Position numbers and translations under genes: made by a program. From NCBI GenBank assembly GCA_016721425.1, contig JADKID010000038.1:124001-188000 (forward strand): DNA of 64,000 nucleotides, written 5' to 3'. The notes under the pieces are model-generated. The model saw only the letters and a list, made by a program, of their open reading frames with translations. It had not been told where the DNA came from and searched no databases. This DNA comes from Bryobacterales bacterium (GTDB lineage Bacteria > Acidobacteriota > Terriglobia > Bryobacterales > Bryobacteraceae). Positions 14,145-22,245 of this stretch are shown here, piece by piece. The stretch's first letter is position 1; every line of letters starts with the position of its first letter.

Positions 14145-15746
14145 ATGGTCAATACAGGTGTAAGCCCAAGTTCTCACGGTCTTCAGGAGCAAGGCATCGA
14201 GGCCGCCACCGCATGGTGGAATCTGGGGACTGGCCGATTGACGGAGATGGCGCTGCAGCGGAAGGAGGGTGTCCTGGCGGGCAACGGGGCACTGGTGGTG
14301 CGGACGGGCGAGTTTACGGGGCGCTCACCGAAAGACAAGTACATCGTCCGGGATGCATACACGGAATCCACGGTGGCGTGGGGTAGCGTGAACCAGGCAC
14401 TGACGCCGGAGCAGTTTGACGGGATCTGGACGCGGGTGCGTGCCTTCCTCACGGATAAAGAGGTCTTCGTTGCGGATTTGCGGGCCGGGGCGGCTGATGC
14501 GTATCAGATGCCGATCCGGGTGGTAACGCAGAAGGCGTGGCATTCGATGTTTGGGCGGCAGATGTTTTTGAAGCCGTCGCTGGAGGCGCTGGCGACGCAC
14601 AAGCCGGAGTTTACGCTGGTGTTTGCGCCGGAGTTCCGGTGTGATCCGAAAACGGACGGAACGGGCACCGAAACGTGCGTTGTGATCGATTTTTCTCGCA
14701 AATTGGTGCTGATCCTGGGCACGTTCTACGCGGGCGAGTTGAAGAAGAGCGTGTTCACGATTCTGAACCATCTGCTGCCGGAGCGGGACGTGCTGCCGAT
14801 GCATTGTTCGGCTAACGTGGGCTCGCACAAGCGGGTGGCGCTGTTCTTTGGATTGTCGGGTACGGGGAAGACGACGCTTTCGGCGGATCCGCACCGGCGG
14901 CTGATCGGCGACGACGAGCACGGCTGGAGCGACGCGGGGGTGTTCAATTTTGAAGGTGGGTGCTATGCGAAGTGCATTCGCCTGACGCAGGAATTGGAGC
15001 CGCAGATCTTCAACGCGATCCGGTTTGGATGCGTGCTGGAGAACGTGGTGATCGATCCGGAGACGCGGGCGCTGGATTACGATTCCGAGCTGTATACGGA
15101 GAACACGCGGGCAGCGTACCGGGCGCAGTATATCGAGAACGCGGTGATCCCTGGGGTGGGCGGGCAGCCGAGCGACGTGGTTTTCCTGACGGCGGACGCC
15201 TTTGGCGTGCTGCCTCCGATCTCGCGGCTGACGCCGGAGCAGGCGATGTACCACTTTTTGAGCGGCTACACGGCGCGGTTGGCGGGGACGGAGCGGGGCA
15301 TGGGCAAGGAGCCGCAGGCGACATTCAGCTCGTGTTTTGGCGAGCCGTTTTTGCCGCGCAGCCCGCTGGAGTATGCGCGGATGCTGGGCGAAAAGCTGAA
15401 GAAGCAGGGCTCCCATGTTTGGCTGGTGAACACGGGGTGGACCGGCGGGCCGGCGGGCGTGGGCAGCCGCATGAAGCTGGTGTACACGCGGGCGATGGTG
15501 AATGCGGCGGTGGAGGGCGAGTTGAACGCAGTGCCGGTGACGCCGGATCCGGTGTTCCAGGTGGGTGTGCCGCAGTTTTGTCCGGGCGTGCCGAACGAAT
15601 TTCTGAACGCGCGGGGCATGTGGGCGGACCAGGCGGCCTATGACGTGGCGGCCAAGGACCTGGCGTCGCGCTTCCAGAAGAACTTCCGGGCGAAGTTTGG
15701 AAGTGTGGGCGCAGACATTGCGGCAGCCGGGCCGCTGACGGACTAG
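14145..15746 (+). CDS. pckA: phosphoenolpyruvate carboxykinase (ATP)
   Basis: A 533-residue cytosolic enzyme that converts oxaloacetate and ATP to phosphoenolpyruvate, the first committed step of gluconeogenesis. It has the ATP-type signature: R-T-G-E-F-T-G-R-S-P-K-D-K near the start, the kinase-1 P-loop G-L-S-G-T-G-K-T-T-L-S (236-246), L-I-G-D-D-E-H-G-W and F-N-F-E-G-G-C-Y-A-K. Length is normal. The ATG at 14145 follows an AAGGA box and gives the family N-terminus; an earlier in-frame ATG at 14082 would add 21 unrelated residues. The HD-domain gene follows after five bases and may be cotranscribed. Confidence 0.95.
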   Translation: MVNTGVSPSSHGLQEQGIEAATAWWNLGTGRLTEMALQRKEGVLAGNGALVVRTGEFTGRSPKDKYIVRDAYTESTVAWGSVNQALTPEQFDGIWTRVRAFLTDKEVFVADLRAGAADAYQMPIRVVTQKAWHSMFGRQMFLKPSLEALATHKPEFTLVFAPEFRCDPKTDGTGTETCVVIDFSRKLVLILGTFYAGELKKSVFTILNHLLPERDVLPMHCSANVGSHKRVALFFGLSGTGKTTLSADPHRRLIGDDEHGWSDAGVFNFEGGCYAKCIRLTQELEPQIFNAIRFGCVLENVVIDPETRALDYDSELYTENTRAAYRAQYIENAVIPGVGGQPSDVVFLTADAFGVLPPISRLTPEQAMYHFLSGYTARLAGTERGMGKEPQATFSSCFGEPFLPRSPLEYARMLGEKLKKQGSHVWLVNTGWTGGPAGVGSRMKLVYTRAMVNAAVEGELNAVPVTPDPVFQVGVPQFCPGVPNEFLNARGMWADQAAYDVAAKDLASRFQKNFRAKFGSVGADIAAAGPLTD

Positions 15747-15751
15747 CGGCG

Positions 15752-16276
15752 ATGCGGGACCTGTTGCGGGCAGCGTGTTTCGCAGCCGATAAGCATGCGG
15801 CTCAGCGGCGCAAGGGCGGCGCGGCTGAGCCGTACGTGAATCACGTTTTGGAAGTGGCGCGGCTGGTGGCCGATGCGCTGGATGAGCCGGATGAGCCACT
15901 AGTGATGGCGGCGCTGCTGCACGACACGCTGGAGGATACGGAGACCACCTACGCGGAGTTGGTGGAGAAGTTCAGCGAGGATGTTGCGTCGCTGGTGGCG
16001 GAGGTCACCGATGACACGAGCCTCTCGAAGGCCGAGCGCAAACGGCTCCAGATTGAGCACGCGCACACGCGGTCCAAGCGGGCGCAGGCGATCAAGCTGG
16101 CGGACAAGATCTCGAATCTGCGGAGTATGCTGAACAGTCCGCCGGCGGGCTGGGACGAGGCGCGCAAGCTGGAATATGTGGAGTGGGCGCGGGAGGTGGT
16201 GGCGGCGCTGCCGGAGCCGAACCTCAAGCTGCGGGTTGAGTTTGAACGGACGTGGCGGGCGTTTCGGGGTCTGTAG
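15752..16276 (+). CDS. MESH1-like HD-domain (p)ppGpp hydrolase
   Basis: A 174-residue single-domain protein. The sequence matches the hydrolase domain of RelA/SpoT and of stand-alone MESH1 enzymes: A-A-D-K-H-A-A-Q-R-R-K-G near the N-terminus, P-Y-V-N-H-V-L-E-V-A, the HD pair His57-Asp58 in A-L-L-H-D-T-L-E-D-T, and K-L-A-D-K-I-S-N-L-R. No synthetase, TGS or ACT domain is present. The likely reaction is removal of pyrophosphate from ppGpp or a similar nucleotide, although MESH1 homologues can also act on NADPH. It follows pckA closely and overlaps the end of the convergent MFS gene. Confidence 0.85.
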   Translation: MRDLLRAACFAADKHAAQRRKGGAAEPYVNHVLEVARLVADALDEPDEPLVMAALLHDTLEDTETTYAELVEKFSEDVASLVAEVTDDTSLSKAERKRLQIEHAHTRSKRAQAIKLADKISNLRSMLNSPPAGWDEARKLEYVEWAREVVAALPEPNLKLRVEFERTWRAFRGL

Positions 16277-17420
16277 CGGGGGCGATCCAGAACCAGAGGG
16301 CTCCGGCGATGATGGCGAGGACGGCGGAGACGAGCAGAGCGGATTCCCAGCCGAGCCAGGTGGCGAGGATGGGCGTGAGGGCGGGGGAGATGAAGCCGCC
16401 GAGGTTGCTGCCCATATTCATGAGGCCGCCGGCGGCGCCGCTGCGGGGACCGGCGATGGTGGTCATCGTAGCCCAGAAAGGGCCCTCCACGCTCAACACC
16501 AGGGCGGTTGCCAGTGCGAGGCACACAACGGCGAAGACGGCGTTGGCGGTGTGCGCGCCGGCGGCGATGAGGATGCCCGAGCCGGCGAGGCCGATCATGG
16601 GGATGAGCCGGCGGTGGTGGGGGAATCGGTCGTGCAGCCAGCCGCCGAGGGGGATGGAGACGATGGAGAGCAGCCAGGGCATGGCGCCGAGCAGGGCGCT
16701 CTTCATGAGGTCGAAGTGGCGGACGTCGACGAGGTAGAGGAAGAACCAGTAGACGAAGATGTAGCCGACGTAGCCCTGGAGCGTGTAGCTGATGGTGAGC
16801 AGGATGAAGCTACGGGAGCGCGGCAGGCCTTTAGCGGCGGAGACTGCGGTGGCTGGCTCGTTGGTGGCCGGGGGGCGGACGATCATCCAGGCGGCGGCAA
16901 CGGCGAGGGCGGGGACGGCGGAGACGAGCAAGGCGGTGCGCCAGCCCCAGCGGACCATGACGAAGGAGAGCAGGGGAGGCGCGATGGCGGAACCGAGGCC
17001 GATGGCGGCGATGACGAAGCCATTGGCGCGGCCGCGTTGGGCGGCGGGGATCCAGGCGGCGATGGCGCGCGCGGCGGCGGGGAAGGTGGGCGATTCGGCG
17101 ATGCCGAGGAGGAGGCGTCCGGCAAGGATCATGGGGAGGACGGCGCCGGCTCCGGCGATCCAGAGAGTGGCGGCGACCCAGGCGAGGGCGGCCCAGCCGA
17201 GGACGCGGGCTGCGCCGAAGCGATCCGCCAGCATGCCGCCGGGGATCTGGCAGAGGGCGTAGCCGAGGAGGAAGGCGCTGAAGATGCGGCCCATGGCCTC
17301 CTGGGAGAGGCCGAGTTCGCGCATCATCATGACGCTGGTGACGGAGACGTTGACGCGGCAGAGGTAGCTGGCCGTGGCGGTGACGGAGAGCAGGGCGACC
17401 AGGCGCCAGGCTTTGCTCAT
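16224..17420 (-). CDS. MFS transporter, anion:cation symporter type
   Basis: A 398-residue protein with about twelve predicted transmembrane helices. The N-terminal half has R-V-N-V-S-V-T-S, and the loop between helices 2 and 3 reads G-G-M-L-A-D-R-F-G-A-A-R, a standard MFS motif. G-R-L-L-L-G-I-A-E-S-P-T-F-P-A-A recalls the ACS (anion:cation symporter) family, which carries organic acids such as hexuronates and phthalate; the substrate here is unknown. The ATG overlaps the TGA of the GNAT gene (TGATG), so the two are translationally coupled. The 3' end overlaps the convergent HD gene by about 50 bases. Confidence 0.82.
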   Translation of the reverse strand: MSKAWRLVALLSVTATASYLCRVNVSVTSVMMMRELGLSQEAMGRIFSAFLLGYALCQIPGGMLADRFGAARVLGWAALAWVAATLWIAGAGAVLPMILAGRLLLGIAESPTFPAAARAIAAWIPAAQRGRANGFVIAAIGLGSAIAPPLLSFVMVRWGWRTALLVSAVPALAVAAAWMIVRPPATNEPATAVSAAKGLPRSRSFILLTISYTLQGYVGYIFVYWFFLYLVDVRHFDLMKSALLGAMPWLLSIVSIPLGGWLHDRFPHHRRLIPMIGLAGSGILIAAGAHTANAVFAVVCLALATALVLSVEGPFWATMTTIAGPRSGAAGGLMNMGSNLGGFISPALTPILATWLGWESALLVSAVLAIIAGALWFWIAPATDPETPATSVQTQPAA

Positions 17421-17920
17421 CAGGGCGCCAGTCGCTTGTGCATGAGCGTCTCGGAGGCGCCTTCGATGACGTAATCGGCGAACTCGCCGACCTGGCTGTA
17501 GCCGTGGCGCTCGTAGAGGCGGCGGGCGGCGCTGTTGAACGATGACACGCAGAGGAAGATGTGGCGGGCGCCGGGGAAAAGCGTTTCGGCGTGGGTCAGG
17601 AGTTGGGAGCCGATGCCGCGGCCGCGGGCGTGGGCGCTGACGGCGATGGACGCGATGTAGGGGGAGCCGGCGACGCCGCGCGGATGGAGGAGGACAAAGC
17701 CGAGGCGCCCGGTCTCGTCGCCGGCGACGAGGAGGGTGTATTCGGGATGAGCGCACTTGGCGAGGCACTCGTCATAGCCGCGACCGAGGGTGAGCCACGG
17801 GTCCGTGGCTGCCATGACTCCTGCGCACCACGCGCGACCTTCGGGTGACGCGGATTCGTTTGTGAAAACTATCACGATACGAGCATCGCACGGGCTGCAA
17901 TTGGGCGCGAGTTCGTGCAT
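17420..17920 (-). CDS. GNAT-family N-acetyltransferase
   Basis: A protein of about 166 residues. It shows the acetyl-CoA-binding pattern of GNAT enzymes: a strand I-A-S-I-A-V-S followed by H-A-R-G-R-G-I-G-S-Q-L-L (the R/Q-x-x-G-x-G/A loop) and a later F-L-C-V-S-S-F-N-S-A-A-R-R-L-Y-E-R-H-G-Y. That ending is typical of RimI-like acetyltransferases. The acceptor is unknown. The ATG at 17920 starts the conserved region with few extra residues; an earlier in-frame start at 18013 would overlap the divergent gene. It precedes and overlaps the MFS gene by one base. Confidence 0.8.
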   Translation of the reverse strand: MHELAPNCSPCDARIVIVFTNESASPEGRAWCAGVMAATDPWLTLGRGYDECLAKCAHPEYTLLVAGDETGRLGFVLLHPRGVAGSPYIASIAVSAHARGRGIGSQLLTHAETLFPGARHIFLCVSSFNSAARRLYERHGYSQVGEFADYVIEGASETLMHKRLAP

Positions 17921-17948
17921 ACTCGATACAACGTAAGGAGGGGATGCA

Positions 17949-18797
17949 ATGACTCCGACACTGGCGAAGGGTGCGAGCGGCCAAGCCGTGCGCGCTTTGC
18001 AGGATGTACTCAATTTCCAGGTGCGCCGCGGCGCGCCGCTGCAGGTGGACGGCGTTTTTGGCGCGAAGACCGAAGCCCGCGTGCGCGAGTTTCAAGCGGC
18101 TGCGAAGCTCCAGGTGGACGGGATTGTGGGTCCGCTGACGAATGCGCAGTTGTTTGAGGTGACGGACGTGACGGTGCCGTTGATCTTCATGCCGCGGCTG
18201 CAACTGACGCTGCCGGCGATTGGCCAAACTTCGGGGCAGGGCATCCAGCCGCCGCGGTTGGTGCCGCCGCTGCAATGGCCGGGGCCGCCGTTTCCGGCGC
18301 CGCCTCCGTTCCAGTTTGGGGGCGGGTTCTCGTTTGGTCCGGCGAGCGCGATGACGCTGCCGAGTTTCTCGGCGCCGGCCGATGTGCTGGGTTTGCGATT
18401 CACGGTGCCCACCCGCAAGGATACGCAAGACCCGGCGGTGGCGAGCCGGACGACGATTCTGGAGCTGATTGAGAATCTGCCGACCAACTCGAAGTTCAAG
18501 GCGCTGCTGGTTTCGCAGGTGCCGGATCCTGTGCAGCGCATCTCGCCGCCCGGGACGGGCTTCCAGTGGGGGCTCTCGCCGCTGTTTGATCCCCTTGATC
18601 CCAAGGGATTTGGGGTGAAGGGCAACGCGCGGTTTAGCGTGCGGATCTCGGAGGGGCTGGGCGGGCTGCCGAACGTGGTATTCAGCGCGTGGGGCGACGG
18701 CAAGCTGGAGCTGGATTTCACGAGCCGCAGCGGGCAGGCGCGGCCGCACATTCTGGGGCAGGGGCAGTTGTTTCTTGGGTTCTTGGGGGTGTTTTAG
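17949..18797 (+). CDS. peptidoglycan-binding-domain protein
   Basis: A 282-residue protein. Residues about 5-75 form a PG_binding_1 domain (K-G-A-S-G-x-A-V-R-A-L-Q, then V-D-G-V-F-G-A-K-T-E-A-R-V-R-E-F-Q and V-D-G-I-V-G-P-L-T), a three-helix fold that binds peptidoglycan. It is followed by a long Pro/Gly/Phe-rich segment (about 90-140) and a C-terminal region of about 140 residues that I do not recognise. There is no signal peptide, which is odd for a wall-binding module. A strong TAAGGAGGGG Shine-Dalgarno sequence lies just upstream of ATG 17949. It is divergent from the GNAT gene. Confidence 0.78.
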   Translation: MTPTLAKGASGQAVRALQDVLNFQVRRGAPLQVDGVFGAKTEARVREFQAAAKLQVDGIVGPLTNAQLFEVTDVTVPLIFMPRLQLTLPAIGQTSGQGIQPPRLVPPLQWPGPPFPAPPPFQFGGGFSFGPASAMTLPSFSAPADVLGLRFTVPTRKDTQDPAVASRTTILELIENLPTNSKFKALLVSQVPDPVQRISPPGTGFQWGLSPLFDPLDPKGFGVKGNARFSVRISEGLGGLPNVVFSAWGDGKLELDFTSRSGQARPHILGQGQLFLGFLGVF

Positions 18798-18803
18798 GCG
18801 GGG

Positions 18804-18835
18804 GGCGGCACGCGCAACTCAGCGCGGGCCGCCCG
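18804..18835. terminator. terminator-like hairpin between convergent genes
   Basis: GGGCGGC-A-CGCGC (18804-18816) pairs with GCGCG-G-GCCGCCC (18823-18835) around a six-base loop, with one mismatch. There is no strong T run on either side. Its place between convergent genes suggests a shared terminator. Confidence 0.55.
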
Positions 18836-18855
18836 CTCTCTATTGGCCGGGGTGT

Positions 18856-19605
18856 CTACTTAGCCGCCGGCACATAGCTTAGTTCCGGCCGGTACCGGTA
18901 AACGGTCCATTCGGTGCGCAATGTCAGCGCGCCGATCTTGGACTGGAAGCGTTGAAAGCCTTCCGCGCCCATCGCCTTTTCGGCAGGTGATGGCCCGTCA
19001 AGATCGGCCCACGATTTCATTGCCGCAAAGGTGAGGATCTGGTTGGTGGGCGCACCGTAGCGGACCCGAAAGATGCCGTATGCGGAAGTGCCGGCTTTCT
19101 TCCAGGCAGGCACCAGTTCGCTGCTGAACAGCGCCAGAGCCTCGTTCATTTTGCCTGGGGCTACGGTGGCGCGTCCGGTTCGGACAAACGCCGGCAGCTC
19201 GGTGGAGCGTGGCGAAGTGGAATCCGGCACCTTGGTGTGCATCTCAGTTTCGACGCTTTCGGTAGCGGCGTTGATGCGCGCCCAGATGGCGGCCATCGGG
19301 CCTTCGTGGGCCTTCATCTGAGGATCGACGGTCTGATCGAGTTCGGTCCATTTCGAGCGGTAGGAGACTACGGCGTACTCGCGCGGGCCGGTGGTGGACT
19401 GCCAGACGGTGAATCCGCGGTCGGAGCCGCCCTTGGCGAGCAACGCAACACGGTCCTTGTTGGCGGCAATCCAGTCCGCGGTGCTTCCGGGCTTGACGCG
19501 GACACGATTGACGACGCGGATGTCGCCCTGCGCGAAGGCGGGCGCGGCCATGGCGGCCAGGCTGAGCGCGGCGAGGCAGGTGTTCCAGGTGAGTTTGGAT
19601 TTCAT
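18856..19605 (-). CDS. secreted NIPSNAP/ABM-like protein (paralogue A)
   Basis: A 249-residue protein with a signal peptide (M-K-S-K-L-T-W-N, to A-F-A-Q). The mature part has two similar halves, each with the look of a dimeric alpha/beta-barrel domain: V-N-R-V-R-V-K-P-G-S-T-A-D-W near the front and A-T-V-A-P-G-K-M-N-E-A-L-A-L later. Both end in a W-T-E or S-W-A-D-L-D region. It is clearly related to the next gene upstream over its whole length. The function is unknown; NIPSNAP/ABM domains appear in small monooxygenases and vesicle proteins. AAGGAG lies at a normal distance before the ATG. Confidence 0.62.
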   Translation of the reverse strand: MKSKLTWNTCLAALSLAAMAAPAFAQGDIRVVNRVRVKPGSTADWIAANKDRVALLAKGGSDRGFTVWQSTTGPREYAVVSYRSKWTELDQTVDPQMKAHEGPMAAIWARINAATESVETEMHTKVPDSTSPRSTELPAFVRTGRATVAPGKMNEALALFSSELVPAWKKAGTSAYGIFRVRYGAPTNQILTFAAMKSWADLDGPSPAEKAMGAEGFQRFQSKIGALTLRTEWTVYRYRPELSYVPAAK

Positions 19606-19631
19606 GGTTGAATCTCCTTGTCAATGCTCGG

Positions 19632-20399
19632 CTACCTGGCGACCGCCGCGTAGCTCAGCTCCGGCTGGAAGCGGTAGACGGTCCATTCGATGCGTGTGGT
19701 GAGGGTGCTGACTTTTTCCACGTACTTCAGGTAGGCGTCGCGGCCGGCGGTCTTTTCGATGGGGGTGGGGCCGTCGAGATCTGCCCAAGTGTTCATGCCC
19801 GTGTGGGTTAGCACCTGATTGGTGCCGCCGCCGAAGCGGGCGCGGCCCACGCCGTAGGAGGTGACGCCGGCGGCCTTCATGGCCGGAACGGTGATGGCCT
19901 TCATGGTGGCGAGGAGTTCGTCCATTTTGCCGGCGGCTGCGTTGATGCGCGCCACCCTGATCATTTTGGGCATCTCTGCCGGGCGGGGCAGGGTGAGATC
20001 CGGCTGCATGGCGTGGATCTCGCGCCAGGCGCTTTCTGTGGCGGCATTCAAGCGCGCGGTGATGCCGGCCAGGGCGGCGGCGTGCGCGCTCATTTTGGGC
20101 TCCGCGAGGACGTCCATTTCGGCCCACTTGGAGTAGTAGCGTACCCAGAGGAACTCGCGCGGCCCAGTGAGGGACTGCCAGACTGTGTAGCTGCGCTCCG
20201 ATCCGCCTTTGGCCATGAGGGCGGCATAGTCCTTTTCGGCGGCCCTCCAATCTCCCAACTTGTCGGGCTTGATCCGGTAATGAACGATGGACCGGATGGC
20301 CGGCGGCGCCTGGGCGAGGGCCGGTACCGCGACTGCTGCCAACATCAGCGCGGCGGCGATGCCGTGCGCGCACACTACGGGCTTCATCCTCAACTGCAT
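19632..20399 (-). CDS. secreted NIPSNAP/ABM-like protein (paralogue B)
   Basis: A 255-residue protein with a signal peptide (M-Q-L-R-M-K-P-V-V-C, ending V-P-A-L-A-Q-A). It shares with paralogue A the pattern Y-R-I-K-P-D-K-L-G-D-W, A-L-M-A-K-G-G-S-E-R-S-Y-T-V-W-Q-S, T-G-P-R-E, the Y-Y-S-K-W-x-E-x-D segment, T-W-A-D-L-D-G-P and the ending E-W-T-V-Y-R-F-Q-P-E-L-S-Y. This is a tandem duplication with a 26-base gap. The ATG at 20399 follows a GGAG box; a longer frame from 20531 would place extra residues before the signal peptide. Confidence 0.62.
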   Translation of the reverse strand: MQLRMKPVVCAHGIAAALMLAAVAVPALAQAPPAIRSIVHYRIKPDKLGDWRAAEKDYAALMAKGGSERSYTVWQSLTGPREFLWVRYYSKWAEMDVLAEPKMSAHAAALAGITARLNAATESAWREIHAMQPDLTLPRPAEMPKMIRVARINAAAGKMDELLATMKAITVPAMKAAGVTSYGVGRARFGGGTNQVLTHTGMNTWADLDGPTPIEKTAGRDAYLKYVEKVSTLTTRIEWTVYRFQPELSYAAVAR

Positions 20400-20484
20400 T
20401 GTTTGGACTCCAAGTTTTGGTTCAACGCCTCGCCTGGGATGGGGCAGACACAGAGCAGACACTGCTTTGCCTGTGCAGAACACG

Positions 20485-20509
20485 GACACGGCATACCCAG
20501 TGCCGTGTC
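20485..20509. promoter_or_regulatory. perfect 9-bp dyad in a divergent intergenic region
   Basis: GACACGGCA (20485-20493) and TGCCGTGTC (20501-20509) form a perfect inverted repeat around seven bases. It lies between the divergent genes starting at 20399 (minus) and 20588 (plus). It could be an operator or an RNA hairpin in either leader. Confidence 0.4.
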
Positions 20510-20587
20510 GAAAGCGTAGGAATCCTAACACAGGAATACGGATTAGGGAAGAAGAAACCGATAGTACCGTGCTAGCCTTGTTGCGAT

Positions 20588-22126
20588 ATGGCGACGCCGG
20601 GGTGGATTCGCAGCGCGTGTGTCCCTACATTGGGAGACGTGCTGCTGGTATTCCTGGCGATGCGGCCGTTTTTTGCGGGCAACGCCTGGGTGGCGCTCTT
20701 CAGCGATGCCAACGTGGGGCTGCACATCCGCACGGGCGACATCATCCGGGCCACCGGCCATGCTCCCGCCAGCGAGCCATTTTCTTTCAGCCTGCCCGGC
20801 CAGCCGTGGTTTGCATGGGAGTGGGTGACGGCCACTGGGCTTTCGTGGATCCACAGCTTTGGCGGTCTGGGGGCGGTGGGCATTGTGGCGGTGGCACTGA
20901 TTACGGCCTGGACCGCCATCAATTTAAGGAACTGCGTTCTGTCGAGCCGGCAGTGGATGCCCGCGCTGGCGCTGACGATGGCGGGTTTTGAGGCGGCCAG
21001 CATCCATCTGCTAGCCAGGCCACACCTGATCACGTGGGTTCTGCTGGCGGGGGCCATCGGGTTAATGGAACGCGAGCGGGTCCGGCCGAGTTACCGGCTG
21101 TGGCTTGTGGCGCCGCTGACGGTGGTGTGGGCCAATCTGCACGGCGGATTTCCGACTCTGGTGGTTTACCTGTTTTTGCTGGCCGGCGGATTGGGCGCGG
21201 AAGCGCTGTGGCACAAGGGCGCATGGAGACCGGCGATCCGATTCGCCGCGGCCGGTGCGGTGGCGCTGGCTGCGTCGCTGGTGAACCCATTCGGCATCGG
21301 GTTGCACCTGCATATTTTCCAGTACATCCGCTCGCCGTGGTTGGTGGAGTTGGTGGAGGAGTATCACGCGCCATCGCCCGCTATTGGCGAGCCGTACTAC
21401 TGGTTTCTGGGGCTGGCGGCGCTGGCGGCGGCCGCGGCGGTGAGCACTGTGATGCGGCGGGAGGTGGCGGGGGCCTTGCTGCTGGGCTTTTTCGGATGGT
21501 CCGCGATGCAGTCCGCACGGCACATTCCGATCTTTGTCACGGTGGCGCTGCCGTTGATTGCGGGTGAGATTGCGCGGTGGTTCGCAGTGTGGCGGCAGCG
21601 AGGCGGCGAAAGGGGAATCGCGGCGGTGATTGGGGGGATTGAGGCGGACGGTCTGGCGCAGTTTTCGCGATATAGTTTGCTGGCGCCGGCTTTGCTGGTG
21701 GTGGCGCTGTGGCATCCGGCTCTGCTGGGCGCGCCCGGGGAGTTTCCAGCCAAGCACTTCCCCACGGATCTGGTGAAGCGCAACGCGCCAGCTCTGCAGA
21801 GCCAGCGGCTCTTCACCACCGATGCCTGGGCGGATTACGTGGCCTACACGGGTTTTCCTCGTACGCGCGTCTTCGTCGACGGCATGAACGATTTCTTTGG
21901 GCCAGCAATTGGCCGGGACTATCTGGAAATGCTCGAAGGCGGTCCGCGAACGGCCGAACTGTTCAGCCGCTGGCAGTTTGACACCGCGCTGGTGCCGGCG
22001 GGTAAGCCGCTGGCGCTCTGGCTGCGGCGGCGACCAGAGTGGCAGAGGCTGGATGCCACGGCGATGGCCGAGCTCTTCGTGGCGCGGCGCGGCTCATCGA
22101 CAATCGAACACCCAGCGTCCCAATAA
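20588..22126 (+). CDS. polytopic membrane protein, GT-C glycosyltransferase-like
   Basis: A 512-residue protein with about ten predicted transmembrane helices and a soluble C-terminal part of about 130 residues. An acidic first periplasmic loop (F-S-D-A-N-V-G-L-H-I-R-T-G) follows helix 1 and is followed by W-F-A-W-E-W, features seen in GT-C-like membrane glycosyltransferases that use lipid-linked sugars. H-L-L-A-R-P-H and N-L-H-G-G-F-P occur in the helical core, and V-F-V-D-G-M-N-D-F-F-G in the C-terminal part. I infer an undefined role in glycan transfer. There is no convincing ribosome-binding site before ATG 20588. Confidence 0.6.
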   Translation: MATPGWIRSACVPTLGDVLLVFLAMRPFFAGNAWVALFSDANVGLHIRTGDIIRATGHAPASEPFSFSLPGQPWFAWEWVTATGLSWIHSFGGLGAVGIVAVALITAWTAINLRNCVLSSRQWMPALALTMAGFEAASIHLLARPHLITWVLLAGAIGLMERERVRPSYRLWLVAPLTVVWANLHGGFPTLVVYLFLLAGGLGAEALWHKGAWRPAIRFAAAGAVALAASLVNPFGIGLHLHIFQYIRSPWLVELVEEYHAPSPAIGEPYYWFLGLAALAAAAAVSTVMRREVAGALLLGFFGWSAMQSARHIPIFVTVALPLIAGEIARWFAVWRQRGGERGIAAVIGGIEADGLAQFSRYSLLAPALLVVALWHPALLGAPGEFPAKHFPTDLVKRNAPALQSQRLFTTDAWADYVAYTGFPRTRVFVDGMNDFFGPAIGRDYLEMLEGGPRTAELFSRWQFDTALVPAGKPLALWLRRRPEWQRLDATAMAELFVARRGSSTIEHPASQ

Positions 22127-22154
22127 CGGACACCGGCGCGGCGGAGGGCGAGGC

Positions 22155-22182
22155 TTGGCCGCCCGCAAATATCTGATAACAT
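22155..22182 (+). promoter_or_regulatory. candidate sigma-70 promoter of the export locus
   Basis: TTGGCC (22155-22160), a 16-base spacer and TAACAT (22177-22182) precede the HlyD-type gene, leaving a leader of about 57 bases. The match is moderate. Confidence 0.35.
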
Positions 22183-22245
22183 TCGGTATTCCGCATTTGG
22201 CGGCAGTTGGCCCCAATCGTGCGATTCAATCCCTGAGAGGTTCCC

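Noticed and set aside
17420..18013. Longer N-terminus for the GNAT protein (start at 18013)
   Set aside because: It would overlap the divergent peptidoglycan-binding gene and adds residues not typical of the family; 17920 is preferred.
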